Positions 25,403-35,198 of a DNA stretch of 64,000 nucleotides are shown here, piece after piece. The notes under the pieces were generated by a model. It made no database searches. It was not told the DNA's origin and saw only the letters and a program-made list of their open reading frames with translations. Both the position numbers and the translations under genes were made by a program. The stretch is from Candidatus Nitricoxidivorans perseverans. Its GTDB lineage: Bacteria; Pseudomonadota; Gammaproteobacteria; Burkholderiales; Rhodocyclaceae. Each line of letters begins with the position of its first letter. Position 1 is the first letter of the stretch. The stretch lies in assembly GCA_030246985.1 (NCBI GenBank), contig CP107246.1, positions 2,420,282 through 2,484,281 on the forward strand. The letters run 5' to 3'.

Positions 25403-27109
25403 ATGGACATTCAGTCAATCGTCGAGAATGACCTGGTTCTGGATCCATCTTCCGTATGGGTTCTAAAGGAGCACCGCGAATTCGGTTACTCCGATGGCGC
25501 CGCGTCCGAGCGGTATCTGGAGGAGGTCTTTCGGGATGCGGGGGACCTGGGCAGCCGGTCGAGCGAACTGGAGGCCCGCATCAGGGATTGGCCCAGCGAA
25601 TATCATCTGAGCGCGAAACGGGCGCAGCTTCTTTCCGGATTCAACTTCGACCGGTCGCTCAAGGTTCTGGAGGTGGGTTGCGGCTGCGGCGCGATCACGC
25701 GATTTCTCGGGGAATCCTTCGACAGCGTGGTTTCCGTGGAAGGCAGCCCAAGCCGTGCGCGCCTCGCCAGGCTTCGGACGCGGGATGTCGAAGGCGTTTC
25801 GATCGTCTGCGCGCCGTTCCACAAGCTCGCGTTCTCTCAGCCGTTCGACATCATTTTCTGTATCGGCGTCTACGAATACTCCGCGTCGTTTGTCGGCGGG
25901 GACGATCCCTACGGCGCGACGCTGCGATATTTTTCGGACATGCTGTCGCCCGACGGCATGCTTTTCATCGCCATCGAGAACCAGTTCGGCCTCAAATACT
26001 TCAACGCTTCGAGAGAGGATCACCTGGGGACTCGGTTCGAGGGGCTTGAGGGGTATCACGCCCGGCCGGCCGGCGTCAGGACGTTCGGGAAGAGGGAGCT
26101 GGAATGTGACTTGAGAAAGCATTTCCCGCTGGTTCGCTTCTACTATCCCTACCCGGACTACAAGCTCCCGGACTGCGTGCTCGACGGGGAATTCCTGGCG
26201 ACGGGGCAGGCGGCCGAGCTGATATCCCAGATGAAGTCGCGCGACCATGCGGGCGACATGGAGCCGCTATGGGACGAGGCCCCGGTCCTGCTCGAACTGG
26301 CGCGGAACCGGATGCTCGAGTTCTTCTCGAATTCCTTCCTCGTCCTCGCGGGGAAGGGAGCCCCGAGGGGGGTTTCGTTCGAACAATTGGCGGTACTGTT
26401 TTCCTCGGGACGGAAGGCGGCGTTCGCCACGGTGAGCAGGGTGGTCAGGAACGGCGGCAACCGGCTCGTGGTGTCGAAACGATTGGCAAGCGGAACGGGA
26501 ACGGCCGACGCGGGAGTTCTCAAACTGGTCGATACGGACTCCTTGTGGGCCGATTCGCACTCGCTTCACACCCTTGCGTATCTCGGGTGCAAATCGCGCG
26601 GCAGCGGGCTTGAAACGATATTCGAGCCCTGCAAGGCATGGGTCGGTCATCTGAGGCGGTTGTCCTCGGTCCGCGGCGGCGTGATGACCCTGGGCGGGGA
26701 GCATATCGACAGCATCTGGCCCAACGCCTATCCGGCACCGGATGGGTGCAGGGTGGTGGACAGGGAGTGGATATGGAGCGCCCCGATTCCGATGAATGTC
26801 GTCGTGATCAGGGCGATCCACGATTTCCTGAACAGGATCGAGGGCGCCCGCGGCCTCTCCGGGGCGCTGGATGTCAGAAGCGGAAAGGCGCTGATCGAAG
26901 GGATCGCCAGGGCCATCGGCGTGGACCTGCGCGACGGGGATTTCGAGGAATTCGTGGATATCGAATCGGAATTGCAGTCGGTGGTCTTCGGCGTCGAGAA
27001 ATGGCGCCATGCCCTGAACTTGCGATGGTTCCTGTTCGACAGGCCGACGATCAGGCTGTTCAGAAGCGCGAGAAGGCTGATTCGCCGCATCTCCGCGTTC
27101 AGGCCATGA
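25403..27109 (+). CDS. SAM-dependent methyltransferase domain protein in glycan cluster
   Basis: A 568-residue soluble protein. A class I methyltransferase core occupies about residues 70-260: motif I LEVGCGCGAITRFLG, an acidic residue at the end of beta-2 (VSVEGSPSR), and DIIFCIGVYEYS before a YFSDMLSPDGMLFIAIENQ segment. The C-terminal 250 residues have no family I can name. The setting suggests methylation of a glycan or its precursor. It overlaps the next GT2 gene by four bases (ATGA). Codon use is slightly less GC-rich than in the metabolic genes, as is common for surface-glycan loci. Confidence 0.75.
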   Translation: MDIQSIVENDLVLDPSSVWVLKEHREFGYSDGAASERYLEEVFRDAGDLGSRSSELEARIRDWPSEYHLSAKRAQLLSGFNFDRSLKVLEVGCGCGAITRFLGESFDSVVSVEGSPSRARLARLRTRDVEGVSIVCAPFHKLAFSQPFDIIFCIGVYEYSASFVGGDDPYGATLRYFSDMLSPDGMLFIAIENQFGLKYFNASREDHLGTRFEGLEGYHARPAGVRTFGKRELECDLRKHFPLVRFYYPYPDYKLPDCVLDGEFLATGQAAELISQMKSRDHAGDMEPLWDEAPVLLELARNRMLEFFSNSFLVLAGKGAPRGVSFEQLAVLFSSGRKAAFATVSRVVRNGGNRLVVSKRLASGTGTADAGVLKLVDTDSLWADSHSLHTLAYLGCKSRGSGLETIFEPCKAWVGHLRRLSSVRGGVMTLGGEHIDSIWPNAYPAPDGCRVVDREWIWSAPIPMNVVVIRAIHDFLNRIEGARGLSGALDVRSGKALIEGIARAIGVDLRDGDFEEFVDIESELQSVVFGVEKWRHALNLRWFLFDRPTIRLFRSARRLIRRISAFRP

Positions 27110-28050
27110 TGCCGCTCGAAAGGCCGCGGGTTCTGGCGGTGGTGGTGACCTTTTTCCCGAAGGCGGAACTTCTCGGGCCGCTGCTCGACCAACTGTCGGC
27201 CCAATGCGCCGAGGTGCTGATCGTGGATAACACGCCCGCGGCCCGTGATGACGTGTTTGCCATGACGCAGGGCTCCCTTGCCGTCGCCGGAAACTGCCGC
27301 CTGATGCGCTTCGGCCGGAACCTCGGCATCGCCGCCGCCCTGAACGCCGGCATCGACGTCGCGCTGGCGGAGCATTTCGAGTACGTTCTGCTTAGCGACC
27401 AGGACAGTCTGCCGGCGCTGGACATGGTCGCGGGGCTGGTGCGAAGCGAACGGGAACTCTCGGCCCTGGGGCAGCCGGTGGGCGCCGTCGGCCCGCTGAT
27501 CCGGGACCTGGTAACCTCGCAGGACTACCCATTCCAGGCGCCGATCCCGGGCAAGCTGTTTTACGGCCATCGCTTCCCTGCCAGGGAGGCGCCGTACGTC
27601 GCCTCGTCCTCGATCATCACTTCGGGCATGCTGATTCCCGCCGCCGCCCTGCGGGATGTGGGCGGTATGGCCGAAGGGTTCTTCATCGACAATGTCGATA
27701 TCGAATGGTGTCACCGGGCCATCGCCCGCAGCTATCGTATTTTCGGCACCGGCGAGGCGGTCCTCTTTCATCGCATGGGCGACGACTGTCTGCGGATATG
27801 GAACTTCGGCTGGAGAAGGGTCAGCGGATACGGCCCCTTCCGGCTCTACTTCCGGTTCAGGAATTTTGTCCATCTCCTGAGGTTGTCCCATGTCCCCGCC
27901 GCGTGGAAAGTACGGGCCAGCTGGTACATGCTGGGAACGCTGTACGCTCATGCCGTGTACTCGCACCGCCGGTTGGCGAGCCTGCGGGCGATCGCATGGG
28001 GGATATGGGACGGCGTTGCCGGCCGCCTGGGGCCGCCCCGGAGATACTGA
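27106..28050 (+). CDS. GT2 glycosyltransferase, rhamnosyltransferase-like
   Basis: A 314-residue protein. It starts MMPLERPRVLAVVVTFFP and has LIVDNTP, FGRNLGIAAALNAGID and the acidic LLSDQDSLPA motif (DxD equivalent) of the WbbL/rhamnosyltransferase branch. FIDNVDIEWCHRA is the conserved acceptor-side motif. I chose ATG at 27106 because it overlaps the methyltransferase stop. It is the last gene of the plus-strand glycan run and converges with the next gene nine bases away. Confidence 0.85.
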   Translation: MMPLERPRVLAVVVTFFPKAELLGPLLDQLSAQCAEVLIVDNTPAARDDVFAMTQGSLAVAGNCRLMRFGRNLGIAAALNAGIDVALAEHFEYVLLSDQDSLPALDMVAGLVRSERELSALGQPVGAVGPLIRDLVTSQDYPFQAPIPGKLFYGHRFPAREAPYVASSSIITSGMLIPAAALRDVGGMAEGFFIDNVDIEWCHRAIARSYRIFGTGEAVLFHRMGDDCLRIWNFGWRRVSGYGPFRLYFRFRNFVHLLRLSHVPAAWKVRASWYMLGTLYAHAVYSHRRLASLRAIAWGIWDGVAGRLGPPRRY

Positions 28051-28059
28051 CGGCGGCGC

Positions 28060-29085
28060 CTAGCGGATGCCGGGCAGCCCGTGCCTGAGCAGCATGGCCA
28101 GCTTCCGCGGCATGGGGGTGAACTGCCGGAGATAGCCGCCGGCCGTCGATTTCCGGGCGGCGAGGTTGCGGCGGCGGGCCTCCCCGAGCTCGCGTCGCCG
28201 TTTGAAGAGGGCCGAAAGGATGCCCGCGTAGATGCCCCTCCAGACGCGCGCATCGCGGCGAAGGAGCGACAGGAGGGCGCCCTCGATCGCCAGCAGCGCC
28301 AGATGGATCGGCAGCAGCGGCGCGAGGAGCCAGCCCGGCGTGCAGGCGACCATGACGAAGGTCTTGTTGCGCTCGCTCAGGCGCCTCCGCCGGAAGGTGG
28401 TCGCCAGCCGGCCGCCGGCGACGCGGTTGCCGCCAAAGCTCCCGCCCTGTCGGTGCCGGTAGCCGCTCGTATCGGGAATCTGGACCGGGTATCCGCGCAG
28501 CCGGGCGCAGCAGCACAGGTACATGTCCTCGGCGATCGACTCGAACCAGGGGGGGAAGCCGCCCAGTTCCAGCCACAATCGGCGGGGAATCCAAAGGCAC
28601 GCCCCGATCGCCATGGCCACTTCCGACCGTTTTGGATCCAGGTTCGGGACCGGGTTGTAAAACGGGTCGAGGCGGCAGCCGCGGTCGACGAGCTCGCCCG
28701 TATGCCAGTCGTATTGCGGCAGAGAGATGATCCCTTGCGGCGACTGCCGGGCGGACCACTCGTGCAATGTCGCCAATGCGTCGGGAAACAGCGCCGCGTC
28801 GTTGTTGAGCAGGAGCAGCCATTCGCCGCGGGCGCGCTCGGCCATGCGATTGTTGGCCACGCAGAACCCGGCGTTCTCCCGGCTGGCGATGACCTCGACC
28901 CGGGGATAGTGCTCGCGCAGAAGCGCCAGGGAACCATCCGTCGAGGCGTCGTCGTGCACGATGATCTCGATGCCGGGGTCGAATCGCTGTTGGGCCAGCA
29001 CGGAATCGATGCAGTCGCGCAGCAGGTCCTCGCCGTTGAAGTTGGCGATGCAGACCGAGCAGACCGGCGCCCGCGTCCCGTTCAT
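28060..29085 (-). CDS. GT2 glycosyltransferase
   Basis: A 341-residue protein. The N-terminus CSVCIANFNGEDLLRDCIDSVLAQQ, then IIVHDDASTDGS, NAGFCVANNRMA and LLNNDAALF show a GT-A fold of the family 2 rhamnosyl/galactosyl type. Two or three hydrophobic stretches near residues 250-290 may be membrane-attached. I chose the ATG at 29085, which overlaps the stop of the epimerase gene (ATGA) and begins the conserved domain. It is last of a three-gene minus-strand run. The sugar is unknown. Confidence 0.85.
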   Translation of the reverse strand: MNGTRAPVCSVCIANFNGEDLLRDCIDSVLAQQRFDPGIEIIVHDDASTDGSLALLREHYPRVEVIASRENAGFCVANNRMAERARGEWLLLLNNDAALFPDALATLHEWSARQSPQGIISLPQYDWHTGELVDRGCRLDPFYNPVPNLDPKRSEVAMAIGACLWIPRRLWLELGGFPPWFESIAEDMYLCCCARLRGYPVQIPDTSGYRHRQGGSFGGNRVAGGRLATTFRRRRLSERNKTFVMVACTPGWLLAPLLPIHLALLAIEGALLSLLRRDARVWRGIYAGILSALFKRRRELGEARRRNLAARKSTAGGYLRQFTPMPRKLAMLLRHGLPGIR

Positions 29086-30008
29086 GCCCGGCTGGAGGCG
29101 TACCAGTCCCAAGACCTGGCCAGGCCTTCGGCAAGCGTCGTGGCGGGGCGCCAGCCGTAAATCCGCTGCGCCTTCCGGTTGTCCAGGACGACGCGGCCGA
29201 CATCCCCCGGCCGCGTCGCGTCGTATTTCCTGATCAGCGTGCCGCCGGTCACCGTTTCGATCTCTCGCAATAGATCGTTCAGGCTGACGCCCCTCCCGCT
29301 TGCGGCGTTGAGCGGCTCGGCGCCGGCCGGCATCGGTGCGCGAATGACGGACAGGCACAGATCGATGAAATCGCCGATATAGAGATAATCACGGATCGAA
29401 CTGCCGTCGCCCCAGATCGTCAGGGGTTCGCGGCGCAGGATTTTCTCGAACGCGGTGGGGACGATGCCGAATCCGTTGCGCAGGGTCTGGCCCGGACCGT
29501 AGAGATTGGAGGGGCGCAGGATGACGGCTCGGCCGCCGAACTGGCTGCTCCATGCGCGGATGAAATGTTCGGCGGCGGCCTTGCCCGCCCCGTGATAGGA
29601 CTTCGGCCGAAGGGCGCCCTGTTCGCTCGCGGGAGTCGGACCAGTGTCGCCATAGAGCGTGCCGCCCGAGGAAAGGTACAGGAGTCCGCATTCGGGAGCC
29701 GCCTGCAGCGCTTCGAGCAGCGCCAGGGTAGGCGCCAGGTTGCCGTGCAGTTCGGCCAGGGGATTGCCGGCGGTGCTGCCCGGCGTGGACATCGATGCCG
29801 CATGCACGACGAGCCTGCTGCGCCGGAGCCAGGGGAGGAAATCCCCGGGGCTTTCGAATCGCCCGACGACCGCGTTGACGCCGGGAAGCGGGCGCGACGG
29901 CTCTCTGCGCGCCAGCGCCAGCACGGGGGCGCCGAACGCCGGCAGCGCTTCGAGGAGGCATCGCCCCACAAAGCCGGATGCGCCGACGACGGCGATGGCG
30001 TCAATCAT
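29082..30008 (-). CDS. NAD-dependent epimerase/dehydratase (extended SDR)
   Basis: A 308-residue protein. The Rossmann motif VVGASGFVGRCLLEAL, the catalytic YHGAGKAAAE (Tyr-x3-Lys) and the substrate-side RPSNLYGPGQ mark a nucleotide-sugar epimerase or reductase of the extended short-chain dehydrogenase family. The WGDGSSIRDYLYIGDFI segment is typical of UDP-sugar 4-epimerases and related enzymes. Genes on both sides are glycosyltransferases and both ends overlap them, so it supplies or modifies a sugar donor for this cluster. Confidence 0.88.
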   Translation of the reverse strand: MIDAIAVVGASGFVGRCLLEALPAFGAPVLALARREPSRPLPGVNAVVGRFESPGDFLPWLRRSRLVVHAASMSTPGSTAGNPLAELHGNLAPTLALLEALQAAPECGLLYLSSGGTLYGDTGPTPASEQGALRPKSYHGAGKAAAEHFIRAWSSQFGGRAVILRPSNLYGPGQTLRNGFGIVPTAFEKILRREPLTIWGDGSSIRDYLYIGDFIDLCLSVIRAPMPAGAEPLNAASGRGVSLNDLLREIETVTGGTLIRKYDATRPGDVGRVVLDNRKAQRIYGWRPATTLAEGLARSWDWYASSRA

Positions 30009-31146
30009 CGCGGCTGGCCTTCATCAGGCGTGCGTACAGGCTTGCATAGCGCTGCGCGCAGTCGTCCCACGTGCCGATTTCGGCTGCCGCCCAATCACGG
30101 GCGGCCCGGCCCGCCTGCCGGTTCAACTCCGCTTCCTCGAATTGCCCGACGCCCTGCGCGACATCCTCCGGTCCGTCGCAAAGCCAGCCGGTCTTGCCGT
30201 GGCGCACGATGTTTTCGTGGGCGGGCAGGCGGCTGGCGAGGATGGGCAGTCCCGCCGCCATGGCTTCCAGCATGACCTGCGGCCGCCCTTCCGCATGCCG
30301 GCTGAGGGTGATGAGGCCAGCGGCGTTCGGAAACCAGTCCCGGCTGAGCGCTTCGGGCGATGCGGGACCATGGTAGCGAATCCACGGGGGAACTTGGACC
30401 GCTTCCTGCCGGGGGCCGAACAGATGGAGTTCGCGTTCCCGGCCCTCGAACAGGGGTGCACACCACTCGAACAGCGATCCGAGCTTTGCGCGCGTCAGGC
30501 GCGACACCACGATCCATTGGTGGGCGTTTCCGGCGAGCGGCGGCCGTTCGATGCCGAACCAGACGGGATCGATGCCGAACGGAACGAACCTGACGTCGGC
30601 CAGGTCGCCGAAGAGCGTTTCCAGCGGCGCGACCATCCATTCCGCGTTCGGGCAGATCATGGTCCGGCGGTGCCGGAAAACCCTTCGCAGCAGGGAGCGC
30701 ATCAGGGGCTTGCGCAGCAGTTCCATGTCGGTGCCGAGCACGCTCACCAGCAACGGCTTGCCGTTGGCGGGCAGCGGCAGCGCGTTCTGGAGCCAGTTGA
30801 CGTGATACAGGTCCAGATCGGTCTGGCGCCGGTAGGCGCGATGCAGGAACCAGAGCAACGTTGCGGGCGTGGTCAGCGCCCTTGCGCCCCCGGACCGGAT
30901 GGCATGCGCCACGCCGCCGTCGAGCATCAGTTGCGCCAGCCAGCGCGATTCCCGCGCCGTGGCGGCGGGGCTGACTTTCGGGTGGGTTTCCCCGGGCGGC
31001 GCCCACAAGCCGAGCCGGATGTCCGGCCTTCGCGCCAGCGCGTCGGCGAGGTGCCGGATGAACAACCCCTTCCAGTCGTCCATGCCCGACGGGTAGGACG
31101 TGCTCGACATCAGGACGCGAAGCGGGACCGGCGACAGTGGAGGCAT
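30001..31146 (-). CDS. GT1/GT4-type glycosyltransferase
   Basis: About 381 residues from ATG at 31146. A GT-B fold is seen. The N-terminal domain has RVLMSSTSYPSGMDDWKG; the C-terminal domain has QWIVVSRLTRAKLG, LFGPRQEAV, a SPEALSRDWF loop and the donor-binding EGRPQVMLEAMAAGLPI with its ExxxxxxxE spacing. It overlaps the epimerase by eight bases and heads the minus-strand run of three. I see no promoter of note in the 62 bases upstream. Confidence 0.85.
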   Translation of the reverse strand: MPPLSPVPLRVLMSSTSYPSGMDDWKGLFIRHLADALARRPDIRLGLWAPPGETHPKVSPAATARESRWLAQLMLDGGVAHAIRSGGARALTTPATLLWFLHRAYRRQTDLDLYHVNWLQNALPLPANGKPLLVSVLGTDMELLRKPLMRSLLRRVFRHRRTMICPNAEWMVAPLETLFGDLADVRFVPFGIDPVWFGIERPPLAGNAHQWIVVSRLTRAKLGSLFEWCAPLFEGRERELHLFGPRQEAVQVPPWIRYHGPASPEALSRDWFPNAAGLITLSRHAEGRPQVMLEAMAAGLPILASRLPAHENIVRHGKTGWLCDGPEDVAQGVGQFEEAELNRQAGRAARDWAAAEIGTWDDCAQRYASLYARLMKASRDD

Positions 31147-31208
31147 GGGGCGCACGCATTCGAACAGCCGCAATGTTACAGCCGTTGCGCGTCGGGCGAG
31201 GGACTCTT

Positions 31209-31700
31209 CTACAGCATCTCCGGATTCGTCACCGCCTTCAGCACGGTCTGCGTCTCCCCTCCGCGCGTGCGGTTCGAGAACCACCAAACCGCGCCCTTCT
31301 TCACCGTCCAGTCGGCTTCCTCTCCCGAGAGCAGCAGGGCGGCCAGCCGTCCGAGTGTCGGCTGATGGCCCACCAGCACGACGGCGCCATCGGCATCCGG
31401 CCAGCCGGCGGCGCCCAGCAGGTGGACCACGTCGGCGCCGACACCGATTTTCGGCTCGATCTCGAAGGGCAGCTCCAGGGCATGGGCCGTTTGCTGCGTC
31501 CGGCTGGTCGGGCTGACCAGCACCCGAACGCGCCTTCCGAAGCGTTCTCTGAGCCATTTCGCCATCTGGCGGGCCTGCTTCTCGCCGCGGACAGTCAGGC
31601 GACGCTTTGCATCGAACTGGTGGACGGCGGCTTCCTCGGCCTCGGCGTGTCGCCAGAGAATCAGGTCCATCCGGGTTTCCTTGGGGGCAGGGGGCGTCAT
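31209..31700 (-). CDS. sixA: Phosphohistidine phosphatase SixA-like
   Basis: A 163-residue histidine-phosphatase-superfamily protein. The family start is MDLILWRHAEAE with the RHG-type catalytic His; GADVVHLLG and the second His in VLVGHQPTLGRLAALLL are present. SixA removes phosphate from HPt-domain histidines, including in the nitrogen PTS of E. coli. Two starts are possible: ATG at 31700 overlapping the upstream stop (ATGA), or ATG at 31670 with AAGGAA before it, which gives the usual family length. Confidence 0.88.
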   Translation of the reverse strand: MTPPAPKETRMDLILWRHAEAEEAAVHQFDAKRRLTVRGEKQARQMAKWLRERFGRRVRVLVSPTSRTQQTAHALELPFEIEPKIGVGADVVHLLGAAGWPDADGAVVLVGHQPTLGRLAALLLSGEEADWTVKKGAVWWFSNRTRGGETQTVLKAVTNPEML

Positions 31701-33226
31701 GGTAGCGAGGGGGTGTTACGGCAGGATTTCACCAGCCTTGGCAATCGCAGATCGTGCAGGCCTTCGATCAGCGCCGGCATGCCGGCCAGAAGCTGCGCAT
31801 GGCGCGGGCCATGCCAGCCGCCGATCAGGGTCACGGCCTCGCGCAGGCGTGCGTCGCCGCCGGCGCAATCCATCAGCAGGCGGCCGGCGTTCGCTAGGTC
31901 GTTGAGCTGGCCGAGGGCATCCTGCGCGTTCTCCAGGCGGGTTGCCGCGCGGCGCACGGACTTCTTCGGCGCCAGCGGGCCGAAGAACTCCAGGGCATAG
32001 CGCAGGCGCTTGCAGCCGATGCGCAGCGCGTGCAGCGCGAGCGGATCGTCCTGGCGAGCCGATTGCGCGAGCCGCCGCACTTTCTCGTGCAGGCGCTTGA
32101 GCCGGTTGCCGGCGAATGCGGCGATGGTGGTGTTCCCCGGCGATCCGTCGGGCTCGTGCAGCAGGGCGGCGGCCTGCAGGATCATCTGGCCGTAACGGGG
32201 CGAGCGCAGCGTCTGCACGGCTGCCGACCGCGCCGCGTAACGGCGGTCGGTGATGATGCCGGCGAGCGTGGATAGCCGGGGTTCACCGGGCAGGGCGCGG
32301 ATCACCGGGGCGACGATTTCCGCCTGCAGGACGTCGAGGTCGCGGGCGTGGCCCAGCAGCCCCATCAGTTCGCGCAGCGGAGGCAGCAGGCCGGCGGAGA
32401 AGTCAGCGGACAGGAGCGGCGCGAACAGCCGCAGGGCGGCGCGCAACCGGCGGGTGGCGACGCGCATCTGGTGGATGTATTCGGGGTCGTCGCTGGCCAG
32501 CGCGCCCGGATGGTTGTACTGGAGGTGGTCGAGGCAGGCGAGGGCGATGCGCCGAAAGGCGTCGAGGGGCGGAAGCTCCGCCTGGAGCGGGATATCGGCG
32601 GCCTTGACCGGCGCCATCGGTATTCCCTGGTACAGGCGATAGCCGCGTTCGGCCTTGGAGAGCAGGGCGGGCGCCAGTGGCACCTTTTCCGCCAGGTGCC
32701 GGGCAAGGGCGAATATCCGGCCGATCCTGCCGCCGTCCAGTTCGATTTCCAGCTCGGAGACGATTTCGCGTCGGCCGTTCGATGCGATCCAGCCGCGGTC
32801 GAACATCAGCAGGAGCCGGCTTCCGGGCTCCGGTTCGAAGCGCCAGATGGTGCGGCGGAAGCTGGTCTCGAAGATGGGGGCGAGGCGCGACAGGATATCG
32901 GGGCGTTCAAGCCAGCGGCGCACGTCCTCGTCATCCACCGACGAAAAATCGAACCGGCCGCCGTAGGGCGTTTCCCATTCCGGCCGCGCCGTCAGGCCGC
33001 CGCCGCCGCTACCGGCGCATTTCACGGTCTGAAGCCATGCGCCGTGCTCCTGCCGCAGCCGCAGCGCGACGCCATGCCGGCGCAACGCGAAGTCCGGTGT
33101 GTCGTAGTAGAGGTTGACCAGCTGTCCCGTCCGCCGCGCGACCGACTCCTTCAACAGGGACTGCCGAAGCAGCAGCGCCTGCGCCGATTCCGGCAGGGCG
33201 AGCTTGAGTTCGATTTCATCGGCCAT
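31697..33226 (-). CDS. CYTH and CHAD domain protein, candidate inorganic triphosphatase
   Basis: A 509-residue soluble protein. The N-terminal CYTH domain (1-200) begins MADEIELKLALPES with the ExExK metal/triphosphate signature and has Arg-rich strands (VALRLRQE). The CHAD domain (about 225-500) is an all-helical Arg/Lys/His-rich fold (YIHQMRVATRRLRAALRLF, LRIGCKRLRYALEFF) known to bind polyphosphate. E. coli YgiF has this architecture and hydrolyses inorganic triphosphate. The gene overlaps sixA, so the two are co-expressed. Confidence 0.9.
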   Translation of the reverse strand: MADEIELKLALPESAQALLLRQSLLKESVARRTGQLVNLYYDTPDFALRRHGVALRLRQEHGAWLQTVKCAGSGGGGLTARPEWETPYGGRFDFSSVDDEDVRRWLERPDILSRLAPIFETSFRRTIWRFEPEPGSRLLLMFDRGWIASNGRREIVSELEIELDGGRIGRIFALARHLAEKVPLAPALLSKAERGYRLYQGIPMAPVKAADIPLQAELPPLDAFRRIALACLDHLQYNHPGALASDDPEYIHQMRVATRRLRAALRLFAPLLSADFSAGLLPPLRELMGLLGHARDLDVLQAEIVAPVIRALPGEPRLSTLAGIITDRRYAARSAAVQTLRSPRYGQMILQAAALLHEPDGSPGNTTIAAFAGNRLKRLHEKVRRLAQSARQDDPLALHALRIGCKRLRYALEFFGPLAPKKSVRRAATRLENAQDALGQLNDLANAGRLLMDCAGGDARLREAVTLIGGWHGPRHAQLLAGMPALIEGLHDLRLPRLVKSCRNTPSLP

Positions 33227-33272
33227 GCCAGGAGATTACCACCGCCCGCGGCGGAAAATGATGACAGTCCTA

Positions 33273-34505
33273 CTACTCGTACCGCAGGGCCTCGATCGGC
33301 AGCAGCCGCGAGGCTTTTCTCGCGGGATAGAACCCGAAGAAGACGCCGACGGCGGCGGCGAAGCCGACGGCCAACGCGATGGCCGTCACGGAAAGTCTGG
33401 TCGGCCAGTCGGCCAGGGTGCTGACCAGGAAGGCGCCGCCCACGCCCAGCAGGATGCCCACCAGCCCGCCGATCAGCGACAATGTGATCGCCTCGACGAG
33501 GAACTGCGTGAGGATGTCGCGGCCGCGGGCGCCGACGGCCATGCGCAGGCCGATCTCGCGCGTGCGCTCGGTCACCGAGACCAGCATGATGTTCATGATG
33601 CCGATGCCGCCCACCAGCAGCGAGACCGAGGCCACGGCCGCGAGCAGCAGCGCCATGACGCGCGAGGAGGCCTCCTGGGCTTCGAGAATTTCGGAGAGAT
33701 TGCGCACGAAGAAGTCGTCGTCCTGTTCCGGCTGAAGGCGGTGACGCTGGCGCAGGAGCTCCCGCATGGCGGATTCCGCCGCCGCCATATCCTCGCCCTG
33801 GCGCACCTTGACCATGATGGAGCCGACGCTCCTCGACCGCGCCTGGGCGGCGCCCAGCACGCGTTTCCGGGCGGTGCTGATCGGCATGAGGACGATGTCG
33901 TCCTGGTCCTGGCCCATCATGCTCTGGCCCTTGCGGTCGAGGACGCCGATCACCGTCAGAGGCACCTTGCGGATGCGAATGACCTGGTCGAGCGGGCTCG
34001 CGTCGCCGAAGAGGTTTTTCGCCACCGTCTGGCCGATCAGGACTACCTTGGCGGCCCCATGGACGTCGGAAGCGTCGAAGGAGCGCCCCTCGACCACGGC
34101 CCATTCGCGCACTTCGAGGTATTCCGAGGTGGTGCCGTAGAAGACGGTCGACCAGTTGGCGTTGCCCGCCACCACCTGTCCGGCGTTGCGCAGCGTCGGC
34201 GCCGCGGCCTGGATGGCCTCCACCTCCTTCGGCATGGCGTAGGCGTCGTCCTCGAAGATGGTCGGCTGCGAGCCGTAACCGCCCCGCGCGCCGCCGGAAA
34301 GCGTGGAGCCGGAGAGCACGAGGATGATGTTCGAGCCCAGACTGCGGATCTGTTCCTCCACCTTGGCCTGGGCGCCGTTGCCGATGGCGATCATGACGAT
34401 CACGGCCGCCACGCCGATGATGATGCCGAGCATGGTCAGCGCCGAGCGCATCTTGTTGACGCGCAGGGCGGCCAGGGCGATGCGCAGGGTGGCCCAGAAA
34501 TTCAC
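33273..34505 (-). CDS. MacB-like ABC transporter permease
   Basis: A 410-residue protein. One N-terminal helix (about 20-45), a large periplasmic MacB_PCD domain (45-270) and three C-terminal helices (about 285-400) with the FtsX motif [29 protein letters not shown]. It couples ATP hydrolysis across the membrane to the adaptor protein (mechanotransmission), exporting macrolides, peptides or other substrates in known cases. The start overlaps the ATPase stop (ATGA). In E. coli MacB the ATPase and permease are one chain; here they are separate genes. Confidence 0.9.
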   Translation of the reverse strand: MNFWATLRIALAALRVNKMRSALTMLGIIIGVAAVIVMIAIGNGAQAKVEEQIRSLGSNIILVLSGSTLSGGARGGYGSQPTIFEDDAYAMPKEVEAIQAAAPTLRNAGQVVAGNANWSTVFYGTTSEYLEVREWAVVEGRSFDASDVHGAAKVVLIGQTVAKNLFGDASPLDQVIRIRKVPLTVIGVLDRKGQSMMGQDQDDIVLMPISTARKRVLGAAQARSRSVGSIMVKVRQGEDMAAAESAMRELLRQRHRLQPEQDDDFFVRNLSEILEAQEASSRVMALLLAAVASVSLLVGGIGIMNIMLVSVTERTREIGLRMAVGARGRDILTQFLVEAITLSLIGGLVGILLGVGGAFLVSTLADWPTRLSVTAIALAVGFAAAVGVFFGFYPARKASRLLPIEALRYE

Positions 34506-35197
34506 GGCGCGGCCTCCGCGGGCGTGTTGGGACGATCCTCGACGACGAGCCCGTCGCGGAAGGCGACGATGCGGGAGGCGAAGTCGGCGATGTCGTGCTC
34601 GTGGGTCACGAGCACGATGGTGATGCCCTCCCGGTTGAGCGATTGCAGGAGCGCCATGATCTCGACGCCGGTCTGCGAGTCGAGCGCGCCGGTCGGCTCG
34701 TCGGCCAGCACCAGCATGGGGTCGTTCACCAGCGCCCGAGCGATGGCCACGCGCTGCTGCTGGCCGCCGGAGAGCTGGGCAGGATGGTGGCCCATGCGTT
34801 CGGCCAGGCCTACCTGGGCGAGGCGGCGCTCCGCCCGCGCGCGGCGCTCGACCGGCGAAGCGCCGCCGTACAGCAAGGGCAGGGCGACGTTGTCGAGCGC
34901 CGAGGTGCGCGCCAGCAGGTTGAAGTGCTGGAAGACGAAGCCGATCTTGCGGTTGCGCACGAGCGCCAGCGCGTCGCCCGAAAGTCCCGACACCTCTTCG
35001 CCGTCCAGCCGGTATTCGCCGGCGGTCGGGCGGTCCAGGCAGCCGATCAGGTTCATGAAGGTGGACTTGCCCGAGCCGGAAGGCCCCATGACGGCGACGA
35101 ATTCGCCCGCCGCGATGTCCAGGGAGACGCCTCGCAGGGCATGGACCACCGTGTCGCCCAGCGCGTATTCCTTGGTCAGGCCGGCGACGTGGATCAC
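34502..35197 (-). CDS. MacB/LolD-type ABC ATPase
   Basis: A 231-residue protein. It shows Walker [11 protein letters not shown]-loop FVFQHFNLL, signature [15 protein letters not shown], Walker [14 protein letters not shown] and the switch His in VTHEHD. The spacing fits the LolD/MacB family. It lies one base after the adaptor gene and overlaps the permease gene, making a three-gene tripartite-efflux operon. No TolC-like outer-membrane gene is adjacent. Confidence 0.93.
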   Translation of the reverse strand: MIHVAGLTKEYALGDTVVHALRGVSLDIAAGEFVAVMGPSGSGKSTFMNLIGCLDRPTAGEYRLDGEEVSGLSGDALALVRNRKIGFVFQHFNLLARTSALDNVALPLLYGGASPVERRARAERRLAQVGLAERMGHHPAQLSGGQQQRVAIARALVNDPMLVLADEPTGALDSQTGVEIMALLQSLNREGITIVLVTHEHDIADFASRIVAFRDGLVVEDRPNTPAEAAP

Positions 35198-35198
35198 G

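Noticed and set aside
24107-28050. Genomic island brought in by a mobile element
   Set aside because: Slightly lower GC in the glycan genes, but no integrase, transposase, tRNA or direct repeats flank them.
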